In this document: piece by piece, positions 47,061 to 60,249 of the stretch
How positions within the stretch are numbered: position 1 is the first letter of the stretch
Layout: the number at the start of each line of letters is the position of its first letter
Source: Daphnia pulex
Taxonomy: Eukaryota; Arthropoda; Branchiopoda; Diplostraca; Daphniidae
Direction: 5' to 3'
Length of the DNA: 64,000 bases
Assembly (NCBI RefSeq): GCF_021134715.1
Contig: NC_060025.1
Location: 1,116,001 to 1,180,000, forward strand
The notes under the pieces: model-generated
Seen by the model: only the letters and a program-made list of their open reading frames with translations
Database searches by the model: none
Told to the model about the DNA's origin: nothing
Program-made: the position numbers and the translations under genes

Positions 47061-48699
47061 TCAGACGACGGATGCAACAGCGGCTGGGTAAGTTTCGATA
47101 CTGCATTTGTTAACACCCCGCTGCATTAAAATGTAGCCCGAGCTTCCCCATCCGGATCCCCATGAGTTACGAACAATCCAGTAATCAACTCCAGAAAGAT
47201 TACCCCATCCTACGACAACCACACCGTGATTCACGCCCTTATTGTCGCACGCCGCATCAGTGTAAACGCCGCTCCTATTTTACAAATTGAATTGGAGAAA
47301 CAGAATTTAGATGAATAACAAATTCTCATCCGACATCACAGATAATTAATAGGCTAAATAAATATTTAACAAAAAAAGTGTTTCTTTTTTTGGAAATATA
47401 GTTACTTATAAGAGTAAAAGGAGTTGATGACGGTGATAGCCACTGAAAGGGGACCGTATCTCACGAGAGCCGCTTGCATTGAGGATGGTGATTTGGATGT
47501 AACGCTACCGTACGTAGCGACTTTCGAACCAATCGTGGACGTGGAAAACTTGCAAGTTCCTTTCTGTAGATAATAAAAAGGTATAGGAAGATTTTTTCAA
47601 TTAAAAAAAAAACAAACAAATCAATTACTTACAACAGCAGTGTAAGAATAGGCCGACTGTCTCGCTGATCCACTCTTTAGATATTCCCAAGCGGTTGTAT
47701 ACCATCCGCCGTTACAACCACCATTGTTAGGGTCGCAGTCGACCAGTTGTTGTTCGCTAATAGTGAAAATAGTTAACTATTTGAGCAAAATGTCATTTTT
47801 CAGCGATTATAAAGATTCCTGTATCGAAACGAACCTTTCTTCGCACACCACACTGACACGAAAAATGACTCAAATATATTGCTCCAAATGATAATTACCT
47901 CAAAATAACTTTTGCACCACTCTTTTTGCATTGAGCGAACTCAAGCGGCGCTATGGCAGTGAAAGCCCAACAGCTTCCGCACTGTAAATATTTTAAAAAG
48001 AAGTGAATAGTTACGAAACCAGTTTTGTTAATAATGATGGTTATCGATTGTAGAAATTACCGATCCTTGATTTTTAACTGGCGCCAAACAGGTGTTAGTT
48101 CTATAGTCCAACTGAAATGATGTAATACATTTTGATTCAATATATATGATTATAGATATAAAACGGATTTGGAAAAAAGAAATAATTACGGAAGTTGGTA
48201 TCTGGCGCATAGAATCATCCAACTGCTGATCGGCAATCAGAAATCTCGAACCTGATGGAGCAACTGCCCCAGTGTAAAGTTTTTTCTCTGCTTCATCCTA
48301 TTTTTTAAAAGATTGATGAACTAATAATTTCCCATTTTTTTTTAATTAAAAATATGTAACAATAACAAACCATGACAGAGAAATCATTGTGTTCTAGTTG
48401 GTATGCGGCATTCTTGTTCTTATTGTGCTTCTGGATCATTTCGTGTGTCTTAACAAAGTTTCCTTTGCGCTTTGCAGCGTCAGTGTGGGATTTGGTGTTA
48501 CTCGGATGATGAGCCTTTAAATTAAGAAACAATTTGCCATGCAATAATACAGTCCCAAATCATGGCCATTATGTTTTTATCTCGGTTTTTATACCTGATA
48601 TTGTTCCCATGCAGCTTCTACATCATCAGAAAGTCCCTGGACGTGAACAATACAGAAAATTGCAACTAAAGCCAATGCAACATAGCCCATTTTCGCCAT
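47061..48699 (-). CDS. Cathepsin L-like cysteine protease precursor
   Basis: Papain-family (C1A) secreted or lysosomal protease, probably digestive. Eight coding exons (descending): 48699-48595, 48514-48371, 48297-48190, 48111-48061, 47981-47899, 47756-47633, 47563-47406 and 47274-47061, in frame to 328 residues. A signal peptide (about 1-21) is followed by an I29 inhibitor prodomain (about 25-85) with an LEHNDFS block. The mature enzyme starts near residue 118. The oxyanion Gln is in KNQGS, catalytic Cys140 in CGSCWAF, the GCNGG motif follows, His274 is in NHGVVVVGWG and Asn294 in WIVRNSWGSGWG, so the active site is complete. An untranslated exon upstream (ending 48828, AAAG then GTAAG) is spliced to just before the ATG. 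Digestive cathepsins are strongly expanded in Daphnia; only one copy is here. Confidence 0.93.
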
Positions 48700-48911
48700 T
48701 CTTATCATGTAAAGGAGTAAAAAAGTGTGCAATTCAGAAATAGACAACAGTGAAAACAATTATTTCATCTATTAACTAAAATGTTTAGTATAAAAACCAA
48801 TTGTGTGCTGGTTTTAGTCCAACTTACCTTTGAAGCTTCAGTGAAAAGTAGAGATGATGACTCGATTGAACGACGAAGTACGAAGTACCTTTTGTAACTG
48901 GAATCGATCAG

Positions 48912-48919
48912 TTTATATA
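48912..48919 (-). promoter_or_regulatory. TATA box of the cathepsin L-like gene
   Basis: Read on the minus strand, TATATAAA lies about 85 bases upstream of the 5' splice site at 48828, consistent with a short untranslated first exon. Confidence 0.6.
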
Positions 48920-49856
48920 CTGATATCGCGTTGACTTAAATGGTGGAAAGCAGTTGTTAATTTACTCAGCATCAGTCTATTGCGCACAGCCATATGCTAC
49001 AGAATCTAGAGCACGTACGCATTCTGCTTTGGTGAACAACAGCTAACTCATTTAGTCTCATAAAAACATGCCAATATTTACTATAGCCACGAAAGCGTTC
49101 AGCCAGTATATATGACTACAATAAATCAATAGCAATCTATCTATAAAGTAAATAAACGACTATCGACACTGAATCCTATTTCACTGATGTTCTCGGATAT
49201 TCTAACTGGCACACACACTCAGTTGGCACACATGGGCAGAAAGCCGAGTTGACAGACATATGTCAATTAATGACGCTTACCCAGCATTAACCCCATTAAC
49301 TACTACACAAATATAGCTGCACACAATCCATCTCCCAAAATCGGTTCACCAGGTTGTTGCAGTGAAGATATCATGCTCCGGGTCACAGAATACAAAAAAA
49401 AAATGACAATTGAAGTCAGTCAGATAGGCCTAAGCGTGATTCAATATTTTAAATTTTAAATGGTAACGTGCGATTATTGTGTATGTAATTTTAGTGTAAC
49501 GTTATTGTCATTACGAAATAGGATAGCAGCACTCGTTTTGGACTCGAATCGGTATAGCCAGTGGAAAAGGTAGCCAGAGTCTCCATGCCTCGAATATATA
49601 CCGATAACACGTTTCTGAAAACAACACCTGATTACAGTGAATGCCTATATTGATACAGATATTTTAACAGTTGTCACAAGTGGGCAGAAACAAATATGTA
49701 GTATGCCAATAATACTACTATACTCGATTCAACTCGATTCAACTAACAAAAAGTGAATTAATAAAGCTTTCTACTGTGAAATCTAGACTAGTGATTTTAT
49801 TTCAACACCGCGTTTATTAATGCTTTATGAAGAACTCAAAATTCCTTAATGTAATG
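48920..49856. other. Spacer before the tandem array, nothing seen
   Basis: AT-rich sequence between the protease promoter and the start of the duplicated units. No coding region or structured repeat was recognised. Confidence 0.4.
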
Positions 49857-51143
49857 TTTGTGATGTATAGGCTATATAGGCTCCGATAGGCTCCTATATT
49901 ATTTGTTCTGGGCTCGGTTCCGGGGTCGTTGAATGCTGAGCGACTGAGCGTAGGTTTGTTTATTGAGAAATTCCAAATAAAGATTCACGGTTAATACCAT
50001 GATCAAGTTGGTCGAAAACTTTCTAAACTCGTTTATTATAAATAACTTGAACAATTTCCGCCATTGCTCTGTTAATTGATATAAGTGATTAGTGCTATAT
50101 GACTGGTTATGTAAGCTCTACGGAGGAAAGTATAAATATTCAACTATGCTAACCCAACTTGAAAATAAGTCCCCGTTGGAAGGAAACTGCTCAATGCCTA
50201 TTTCATTCTTTAATTAGTCCAAATAAGGTCCTTTCAGATGTAGTGTGAACATTTCATTTATTCGAGTATTTATTCCGATGGACCTGTTTTTTCTTTGCCC
50301 TTGACAACTAATTTGCACAAGATCACATAGCAACCGTCTTTATCAGCTGTGGGAATCACTGGGAATAATATGTATAGCTATATCTGCTTTAGAACTCCTC
50401 CTGACTTTATAGGAACGCGCTATACTTATAAAACTAACACGAGATATTGGTAACGTCTAATCTGTTATTCGCAATGATCGCCCGCTGCTGTGTAATTACG
50501 TCGCCAATGTGCACGGCAAATTGGCTATCAGATATTCTCTTCGTCCTTCTGTATATATTCTAAATTATAATTAAATGTGTGTTGTCCAGGGCTGGTCGTT
50601 AGCATTCATCGTGAGTTCGTGACCGCGGAAGACAGAAAACCGGTCTTCGAAACATGGAGCCAACTCAAACGCCCTTGAGACTAGAACATCACCAAAACAT
50701 CTCAGATAGCAAGGTTAGAGGTAAAATTTGAATAACTAATATTCGCTAATATTTTAAGAATAATTAAATTAAAGTAAAATTTGAAACGGATAAAAGTTCC
50801 ACATGACAAGAATGAATTAGCAATTTGGCACTGCTGTGCGTAGGCCTATAAGATGGATCACATATTTCGTAATTCCATAGATTCAAATCTTGGCACAAAC
50901 ATGCGCTAATTGAATTGAAGATCAAGGTGAATTATTGTTTCGAACATCGTTTCCATCATGCAAGGCTATGCTGACGACCGTTATATTTTTAGCCCATTAA
51001 TCGCCATTAATTCGAATCTTTTTATAATCGGTTGTTGCTTGACGACAGGCAAACATTTCTTTCTCAATGCAACAACATTAAGTCCCGGCCAATAAGAAGT
51101 TGACGGAAAAAATAGACCACGCCTTGTTTCTTGTAGTTTTGGG

Positions 51144-51150
51144 TATAAAT
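51144..51150 (+). promoter_or_regulatory. TATA box of the 51244-52452 gene
   Basis: TATAAAT exactly 100 bases upstream of the ATG. The surrounding ~330 bases are nearly identical to those before the paralogue at 57015. Confidence 0.75.
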
Positions 51151-51243
51151 AGTGAACTTTTTTTTCATTATTTCATCATTCGAATCTTCTTCCTGCTTAT
51201 CATCTTCTTTATTAGCACCAGATAATAGCACTGAGAAGAGAAA

Positions 51244-52452
51244 ATGACCGCGAAATGCTGCTTGGTTACCATCTTTCCCCTGCTGGTAAGTTTGATGATC
51301 ATTTAACTATATTGCCTATTTATTTAACTATTATTTATCTATACATATGCAATTATACAACGTATTATAGATGACAATAACGAATCTTAAACTTTTACTG
51401 TTATACCATTTTTAACTGTTAACCATGTAAATACTAATGCAACTGTTAATTTATATATTGAATTAGATCGCAGCTGTTTGGCTGGCAACTGCAACCTCCA
51501 CCGGCAGAGAGCCGAAACAGTTGTTGTTTCCTACTCCTTTTTACCGCGTTCAACCCGTGATGGAATCTCGTTTTGGACCTGGTCCCCGTCAGTCGAATTC
51601 GCCAATTAATCCCATGATCGGTGAGCTGTTAAGGCTATTTTTTAAATAAATTTCACCATCGTACACTGAACGAATGAACGTGATCCCGTGATCCCCATGT
51701 AACATTCATTTGTATTTAAATAACACGTTAAACTGTATCGTCGTCTTTACAGGACAACAAGGTTTGGGACCGTTTTTCGGTTATTTCCCGAATCTTCTGA
51801 CTCAGCCGTGCCCGGCTTGTGCTGCTTGTGATGTATGCCCCAACTGCACGGTCTGTCCAGAAGTAATTCCACCTCCTCCAGCCGGAGCTATTACTAGTAA
51901 GTTCTTAATTGATGATATAGCATACCTACAATCTGTTTTTTACGTATGTTTTTTTACTTTGAAAATTTGTTCATCTAAATATTATTTTCTATATGCTGAT
52001 TTTCGGTTTCCTTTTATATTATTACAACGTTTTATTAATATTCAGCTTGCGGCGAAGGACCAGACTCAGTGGCGTCAGCATCTCCCAACGGAACCATCTC
52101 CGTTAGCGTAACAGCAACAAAAAGCAGCATCGTTTGCGCGTACGCTTTGGTCGCTTATTACCCCAAAACCAATGTCCAGCTTACATGCACCTCGTTGGGG
52201 GAAAGCACCACGCTCTCCGTATGACATCTAGTTATTTAAAAAAAAACACAACAATGTTAACTATTTCATGCAAAAAAAAATTGCCTTTTTATTTTGCAGG
52301 TGATTCCCCTTGTTACGCCAGTTACAGTGGGTGCGGCCAACACACCTTACACTTCAAAGGGGAACTTTCTGGTGTTCAATTTCAATAACAATTTGGGCAC
52401 CGACAAAGATCTCACAGCCGAATGCGTTTGGGAAAACGTACCACAGGCATAA
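51244..52452 (+). CDS. Secreted Cys-cluster protein, array copy 1
   Basis: Five exons: 51244-51285, 51467-51620, 51753-51896, 52046-52218 and 52300-52452, in frame to 221 residues. A signal peptide is split over exons 1 and 2 (MTAKCCLVTIFPLL then IAAVWLATATSTG). A Pro/Phe/Arg-rich stretch follows, then in exon 3 a compact cluster of Cys (CPACAACDVCPNCTVCP, about residues 85-101) and a Pro-rich hinge. Exons 4-5 encode a domain of about 110 residues rich in Ser, Thr and Val that looks like an all-beta, CUB-like fold (a weak guess), with Cys near its start, middle and end. No family is recognised. It is presumably an extracellular protein, and a defence or gut role is only speculation. The paralogue is at 57015-58232. 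Confidence 0.85.
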
Positions 52453-55207
52453 AAACCCGAAGATTGTCTGAAAGCTCTCTGGCACTGTATCTTCATTACA
52501 TGTCACGTTTACGTAACTTTGATTTATGGACACTGCAATAATTCGTGTATCATTATCGTTGCGTACTTTGAATTTTCTTTTATAATGTAACCATGAAATA
52601 ACCCCTTTAACGCTCAATACTGGATTGGACAATAATATAATTTATAGCAGCAGGATACATTTGTGTTCACGATCATTTTCTCTTATAAATCGGCAATCTA
52701 ATTATGTATTAGCCTTGCTTCGTCAACTTGATGTATACTACAAACAATTTATCTATGAAATTTTTAAAAAGTAGCTTTTGACCTCCGAGTGGGATAGTGA
52801 TATGGGATAAAGAACTGGCACTATCAATCGACTGTAAATAGGATCACTAAACGAGACCAAACTTTCTTTCCCCATAATTTACCGTCACCAGCAGCAATTT
52901 AGTATGAAACGACGCACTGTAAAACACAACTGAATACCATCACCAATGTATGTAGATGGATGCATAAATAGTCTTTTCTTAGCAGCTATATAGCTGCCCA
53001 AGCTCAAAAAAACTTTCAAAAAGTCGCAGAATTTGTATAAATGTTCGTCCACATTGTTAACCTTCACACATCTCGCTCTCTATACAACATAAATATTATT
53101 CTATTAATATAATTGCACGAAATTTAGCCGATTCAAACTGTATGACTATAGAACACCCATAGAAAAGAAGTTGGTCCGAAAAGTCAAATTCATTAAAATT
53201 TAGATTTGAAGCTACCTGCGTTAGTAAGAGCAAGGCACCTGTGAGAAGAGCTGTGATTTTTGTTTCATTTTTAAAATCCAATATCGTGTTTCGCCTATGA
53301 CGTTCATAACTCGCGCCGAAAAAAAATAATCCAAGTAGTCAATCTCGCTTTCCGTACACGGAAGTTCGTCTGCATTCTAATGTGCCAAAGTTTTCAGGCA
53401 CTCCACAGCACAGTTGAGGCTGTCGTAATTATAAACCATGACCATATTGCTGCAAATTTTTCATCATTATTGAATTGTTTGATTATACATAGTGAACATT
53501 TGGCTAATGAGTCCGTTCACGCCAATGTTTCCTTTTGTTTCTCGATTGCCTAACATGTCTTACCCATGGGTTTTCCGTAACCCCATGTAAACGTGGATGA
53601 GACAAAGCAGTCAAATTGAGGAAAATGTTGGAAACAAAACAGCCCATGTGCATTAGATTTTACGTCTCCCTTATTACCCCAAAAATTCAGTGCTACAAGA
53701 AGATTGTGTGCTGTGTCTGGGTCAAAATCACTAATAATCTCCACAGCATGTCACAACGGCAAGGCTTTTCAAGTACAGTGTGACTGTAGAATATAAGTCA
53801 CCTCTGCTCTGGAAGAATCCGATGACAAAAAAAGTACTTAACAAAGTAAGAAGAATTCCAACCTATAGTCTACATTGGGATTGTCCTGGATTACTTTTCC
53901 AGGTTCACCAGCGAAGAAAGTTAAGATTGATAACATTTGATCTCTTCATTCATCATGTTCTACAGCCAGTCTCTTACTACTACGTGAAAAGCAAGATTAT
54001 TGAGCAAGACCAAGTAAGACATTAGCAACTTGTGACTAAGTGTTAAAGTTAAAATAATTCTCTTTTCAGACTCTAGAATCTGCAGGTCACGACCGACATC
54101 GGCGAGAATGCTGTAAAACGCATCTTTGCCGATAAAACGGACATTTGGGGAAAACAATTGGCTCTGGTGATGAATTACTTGCAGTGAAGGAATCTAATAT
54201 CTGACACTAATGAAGCCCCCATCAAATGAACTGTCGCTGCAGGTTTAACAAAAATGAAATTCAAAAGCCCCTTCATCACGAATTATACCATATGAGGTAA
54301 AGAAACCTTTTTACTCCCACGATACAGTTGACAGACGAGTATGGGGTGCATTAAATCATCCAAACATTTTCGGGAATTCGAAGAACTAGGTACTAGGTGG
54401 GTGACGGAGAACCAAATGCCACCGCCAGCTGGTATTCCCTGGGTCTTTTACGTTTCGTCCCGACTGGCTGTGAATGCAGGTGGAGCTGAAATGGCCATCT
54501 TTGCTCTTGCTCTTCTTACTTCCGGCGAAGGAGATCAGACGCGATTGAGCAACATGCTCCGCCATCCAGCCAAACATCCAAAGGTAAAAAAGGTGCATTT
54601 TATTTATTTTTCTTTTTTGTTCCCCGTCGTTAAAAACAAAGGAAATATTTGGAGGGCCTTAAAATCTTAGATCCCCTGTTTATTTTATTTATTAACTTAC
54701 TACCCAGCACATTGCTCTTCTTCTAGAAATGGAAATGCAGAGTTCTATTTTGGATGTTGAGGTCAGTGCTTAGAACCTTGAGCTATAGGCGCTTTCCATT
54801 CTGTCGAGCGTACAAAAAACCTGTATCGCCAGCGCATACATTAAAAGATGTAATGACTTGTCCTTGTACATAGACACGCCTTTCTCAAAGGGATATCCCC
54901 GGTAAATGAATATGTTCTTCGTGGAATAATTGGTAGGAGTCGCCGATCATCACCAGATGTACTGATAGCCAGTTAAACGTTAAGTTACGATCTTGCGAAT
55001 TGTTATATTATTGCGATGTTGTATTAAAAGTAATTTTCTATCCCCAATTCTAGATTCTTTGTTGTCCAAGTTTGTTATGAATTCGCTCTAGGTCAGTGAC
55101 TCATCCTGATGCACAAGTTTAATTTACTATTGATCAAAATCAATAGAAAATATGTGATAATATTTTATAGCTATTTTAACTCTGCGTTTATTTTGCGACG
55201 AACTTTA
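52453..55207. other. 3' part of unit 1, no supported gene
   Basis: The longest frame here, 54341-54670 (+), is not matched by an open frame at the corresponding place in unit 2 and has no signal or domain, so I do not call it. The stretch is AT-rich with scattered blocks shared with 59.3-61.9 kb. Confidence 0.4.
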
Positions 55208-56576
55208 CATTTGTTATTTAAATATTTGTGATAGGGGATAGGCTACTATATTATTTGTTCAGGGGTCGTTGACTGAGCGTAGGTTTCTATATTGAGAAGC
55301 GCCTAATCAAGACTCGCCTTTAATATCTATGGTCAAGTTGGTTGAAAACTTTCCAAACTACGGAAGGCAGCAATGTTATTGTGAGCTCATCAAGGACGCC
55401 GTTTCAAACTTGTTGCTCAACAGCCGTCATTGTTGCCTCTGATAATTGATATGCCATGATTGGCTATACGTAGGAAAGTATTCAACTATGTTAACCCAAC
55501 TAAAAGATAAGTTTCCGTTGATGAGGAAACTGCTCAATTCTCATTCTTTAATTAGTCCAAATACGGCCAGAGACGAGACAAGTATTTAGCCGAGTAATTT
55601 ATTCTGATTCTTTGCCCTTGACAACATTTCACATAAGATGGCATAGCGACAGTGGGAACGAGTTGGAATAATTTGGCTATCACCTTTAGAACTAAACACT
55701 AACACTCACGACTTTTACAGGAATGCGCTCAATCTAATACAGGATTCTTTTGACAGCAGCTCTAACCTGTTATTCGGAATGAACGTCACACTTTGCCGTG
55801 TAATTATATCAATCCTAGCGCCAACATGCACGGCAAAGTGGCAATCAGGTATTTATAAATTCGTCCTTGCATATTATTAATTGTATTAACAATTTTTGTC
55901 GCCCAAGTCGTCTGTTGAGTTAACTAAAATATTTTGTTACCGGTCATTCGATCCGTAGGAACGCTTAAATTAAAAGAACACTGATCCCCAGTTATTAAAA
56001 ACAGGTATTCTAAAATTAAACTTGTCTGTGAACGAAGGTTACGGCAGAAAAGGCATGCAGGGCTGACCAGAAGCGTTCATCGTGAGGAGTTCGTGACCGC
56101 GGGAGACAGAAAACCGGTCTTCAAAACATGGAGCCAACCCCAAATGGGCCTTCAGACGAGAACATTACCAAAACATCTCAGATAGCAAGGTTACAGAGAA
56201 CGATTGGAGAAGGTAAGAAATGTTGAGAAAGTAATGAAAATCTGAATGCATTTATTTTAAGAATAATTCAGTATAAAAGTAATATTCAAAAGTTCCACAT
56301 CAGGAGGAAAGTGGATTAGCCATTAAAATAACCGCCGGCACTGCACGGCGGTGGATCAGATATTTCGTAATGCCAGCCATTTCAAATCTTGCACAAATAG
56401 CCTTATGCGCCAATTGAATTTAAAATCACGGTATCTATTCACGGCTTGCATAGCTGAGCATTATTCACTTAATGTATGTCCTCGATCGCTCCTTGACGAC
56501 AGGAAACATGGCTTCCTCAATGAAATAATGTTATGCCCGAACAAGAAGTTGACGGAAAATAGAAATAGATTTTTAG

Positions 56577-56583
56577 TATAAAT
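56577..56583 (+). promoter_or_regulatory. Remnant TATA box of the older promoter copy in unit 2
   Basis: TATAAAT followed by agacc and a leader-like stretch that ends at about 56,668 in cactgagaa. This matches the leader just before the start codon of the paralogues, but the exon is missing and the sequence switches to another copy of the upstream region. Confidence 0.5.
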
Positions 56584-56916
56584 AGACCACTCTTCAACAT
56601 TATTGCATCATTCGAAAATCTGCTTCCTGCTTATCAACTTCGTTGTCACCAGTTATAGCACTGAGAAATTCGATGCGCTAATTGAATTGAAGATCAAGGT
56701 GAATTATTGTTTTGAACATCGTTTCCAACATGCAAGGCTATGCTGACGAGCGTTATATTTTTAGCCCATTAATCGCCATTAATTCGAATCTTTTTATAAT
56801 CGGTTGTTGGTTTGACGACAGGCAAACATTTTTTTCTCAATGCAACAACATTAAGTCCCGGCCAATAAGAAGTTGACGGAAAAAATAGACCACGCCTTGT
56901 TTCTTGTAGTTTTGGG

Positions 56917-56923
56917 TATAAAT
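56917..56923 (+). promoter_or_regulatory. TATA box of the 57015-58232 gene
   Basis: TATAAAT 98 bases upstream of the ATG, in a segment almost identical to the promoter of the 51244 gene. Confidence 0.75.
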
Positions 56924-57014
56924 AGTGAACTTTTTTTTTCATTATTTCATCATTCGAATCTTCTTCCTGCCTATCATCTTCTTTAGCACCAGATAATAGC
57001 ACTGAGAAGAGAAA

Positions 57015-58232
57015 ATGACCGCGAAATGCTGCTTGGTTACCTTCTTTCCCCTGCTGGTAAGTGTGTTGATCATTTGTCTAGTTATTTATAACCTATGCAT
57101 ATGCTATCATACAACGTATTAGAGAAAGACAATAACGAATCTTAAACTTTTACTGTTGTATCAAAAACTGTAATCCATTTCATGTCAACCAAATCATTGC
57201 TTACTAAAAATGTAACTGTGATCATTTATGTTCAATTAGATTGCAGCTGTTTGGCTGGCCTCAGCAACTGCCACCTCCACCGGCAGAGAGCCGAAACAGT
57301 TGTTGTTTCCTACTCCTTTTTACCGCGTTCAACCCGTGATGGAATCTCGTTTTGGACCTGGTCCCCGTCAATCGAATTCGCCAATTAATCCCATGATCGG
57401 TGAGCTGTTAAGGCTATTTTTTAAATATATTTCACCATCGTACACTGAACGAATGAACGTGATCCCGTGATCCCCATGTAACATTCATTTGTATTTAAAT
57501 AACACGTTAAATTGTATCGTCGTCTTTACAGGACAACAAGGTTTGGGACCGTTTTTCGGTTATTTTCCCAATCTTCTGACTCAGCCGTGCCCAGATTGTG
57601 CTGCTTGTGCTGTTTGCCCCAACTGCACGGTCTGTCCAGAAGCAATTCCACTGCCTCCAGCTGAAACTCTAAATAGTAAGTTTCAATCACGATATTTATT
57701 AGCGCAGAGTTTGCTAATTATAATAATATACTTTTACTTTTTTCCCGATTTGTCTATTCTTCAAGTCCTCATCATTCAAGCATGATTTTCCCTGGGTTAA
57801 TTTCTTTTCTTTTTGCAACTTTTTAATATTCAGCTTGCGGCACAGGACCACTCTCAGTCCTATCAGCAGCTCCTAATGGAACCATCTCATTAAGCGTCAA
57901 ATCAACAACGCCGAGCTGGAGCGTTTGTGAATTCGGTTTGGCCGCTTACCACCCGAATACCTCAATTCAGCTAACATGCACTACGTTGGGAACCGGCACA
58001 GGATTCAAAGTAAGTGGCGTAAATCATGAAAAAACAACACTACTTTTGTACATGTAAATAATTGTTTTTTATTCAGACATATCCTCTTGCCAGTCCACTT
58101 CCGGAATATGGTTCAGCCAACACACCCTATGTTTCAAAGGGGAGCTTTTTGCTCGTGGGTGTGACTAACGCCATTGACGCCACTAAAGATCTCACAGCCG
58201 AATGTAAATGGGAAACAGTGCAGAACAAATAA
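57015..58232 (+). CDS. Secreted Cys-cluster protein, array copy 2
   Basis: Five exons: 57015-57056, 57240-57399, 57532-57675, 57834-58009 and 58077-58232, in frame to 225 residues, with the same exon phases as the copy at 51244. Exon 1 differs from copy 1 only at Phe versus Ile. Exon 2 encodes two extra residues. Exon 3 keeps the Cys cluster (CPDCAACAVCPNCTVCP). Exons 4-5 have diverged clearly, keeping TCG.GP, a central C..LA.Y block, the ANTPY.SKG.F motif and KDLTAEC.WE near the end. The contrast between near-identical 5' parts and a diverged 3' part points to gene conversion. Function unknown. A poly(A) signal follows at 58437. Confidence 0.85.
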
Positions 58233-58436
58233 CGTGAATTTAAAAGTTGGTGAAAAAGGACTGAAACTTTATCTTCAGTTGTAAGGTTTACGCACATAAC
58301 TTTGTACAATGAACACTATGCAATATTCTTGTATCGTTATCGTTGCATAGTTCGACTATTTATTGCAATATGTAGCCTGTAGCGTCAAATTCGCGATTTT
58401 CCCAATTTTATGACGGTTCTTTCAGCCCGAGCATTT

Positions 58437-58442
58437 AATAAA
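58437..58442 (+). terminator. Poly(A) signal of the 57015-58232 gene
   Basis: AATAAA about 205 bases after the stop codon at 58230-58232. Confidence 0.5.
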
Positions 58443-60249
58443 GACATGCAAAAACAAATCTGTGTCATCATCGTGCTGTTACATTTAAGATTTAAAAGTA
58501 TAATTGTTTCAGCCGGTTTCAGCTGGAGGCGGTGGAATTAATTCTGGAGAGACTGTTAAGTTGGGGCACACAGCGCAAGCAGCACATCGAAATTGAATAA
58601 ATGGAGACATGCGAAATATGTCGTGATAATTTAATGGATCTTATTTGTTGCTGGCTCTGAATTTGCGTGGTGTCCTTGGCAGGACACAGGAGGATAGTGT
58701 TAGTAACCTGTTAAACACGATGGCTACTCCAAAGGTATAAGCAAAATGCTCATTTCCTTCGGACAAATATTTTGGTGAAAACGAAGTAGGCGAGAAACCT
58801 CTTTTATCTCTTATTGATTCAGCCACGTCCAGAAACTAGTGATACTTTGCCGAATTAATCCAGTGCCTCTCAATCGTTATGAATGCAACTTGCAGCTAAT
58901 GATAATGTGATGGTACACTGTAAAGTTAGGTTAGGATGATAAAGCTTAGACAATCTGGTATTCTGGTAAATCACAATGATTATAACAGCCAAACACTGGA
59001 TCCATGAAAGGCATGTTGAAAGGATCGGGTTTTCATCGAATTTCGTAACCTTCCCGCCATCTGTTGAGCGGTACAAAAAGCGTTACGAGAAATTAAAACC
59101 CATCTGACATCTCTGTGTTAGCGTGCGATTTTTGCTTCATTAAAAATCAAAATATCGTATACGACGTTCAATAACTCAGTTATGGCCTTAAACTAAGACA
59201 AAAATCAAGCTCACTTACGTTTTATATACTAATCAATTAATCATTAATTCATCATTCGAGTAACTGACTTCGGGCAACGTCACAGCTTCCGGTCTTCCCA
59301 GTTGTTGTCACGGACTCACGGAAATTCGTCTGTCTACACTCTACGCTACCACGAAGCAAGGACTTGTCTGTGCTCTCTGATGATTTCTTTGCTGTTTTTA
59401 CCCCAAAAATTCAGTGCTAAAAAAATATTTTGTGCTGTGTCAGAGTCAAGATCACCCCAGCACCAATGTCACAAAGGCAAGTTTTTTCTAGTACAGTGTG
59501 ACTGTTGAAGTCACCTTTGCTCTGGAAGAATCCAGCGACAAAACAAGTACTTAATGTAGTGTTCAAACTCACCCAACATTCAGTGACAGAAACACTTTTT
59601 GTGAAACAAAACAAACAAACTGCTAGACAAAATGTTTGTCTGAAATCATAAGAATTCCTATTTCTGGTCTACATTGGCATAGATTGCAGTTACAGGTTCA
59701 ACAGCAAAGAAAGTTGAGATTTTGAAATCCTCATTCAACATGTTCGACAGCTAGTTTCTTACAATGTGAACTGCAAGATTACTGAGTAAGACCAAGTAAG
59801 ACATTAGCAACTATTTGTTAAAGAAAATACAATAACATTTCTAGATATTTTAATAAAATTCCTTTTTCTCTTTTTAGACTCTAGAATCTCCAGGTCACGA
59901 CTGACATCGAAGAGAATGCTGATTATTCATTGCAAAACACATCTTTGCCAATAAAACGGACATTCGGGGGAAAAATTGGCTTTGGTGATGAAACTCTTGC
60001 GGTCTTGCCATGGAAGAATGTGCAGCACTGCAGAATGCTGCAGTTGTAACCAAATTGGAATTTGAAAAGCCGCCTTGTCACGAGCTCAAGTAAATGAGGC
60101 AGATGACTCCCGGTTGACAGACCAGCATGAGGTGCATAAAATAATTCAAAATTTGCGGGAATTCTCGAAGAACTAGGTAAGTGAAGGAGGTTTTGAATAA
60201 CAAAATGCCGCAACATTTTCAGTCGATTCACGTTCAGCTAGTATTCACT

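Larger units (their letters stand above)
49857..55207 (+). repeat. Tandem unit 1 (about 5.35 kb)
   Basis: First of three direct units. It begins with a gataggct..tattatttgttc block followed by cggtcgttga- and gcgtaggttt-type words, which recur at about 55,240. It then carries a promoter region with a ggctgg..gcattcatcgtgag block (about 50,590), the secreted-protein gene at 51244-52452 and a 3' part (about 52.7-55.1 kb). Matching 3' blocks, such as aaattcagtgcta and the gatgtaatgacttgtcctt region, recur in unit 2. The unit edges are estimates. Confidence 0.65.

Noticed and set aside
54341-54670. Plus-strand 109-codon frame in unit 1
   Set aside because: The corresponding sequence in unit 2 (near 60.12-60.25 kb) is not open and is interrupted, and no domain or signal is seen.
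58641-58826. Minus-strand 61-codon frame after the second array gene
   Set aside because: No matching frame in unit 1 and no neighbouring exons. Probably chance.
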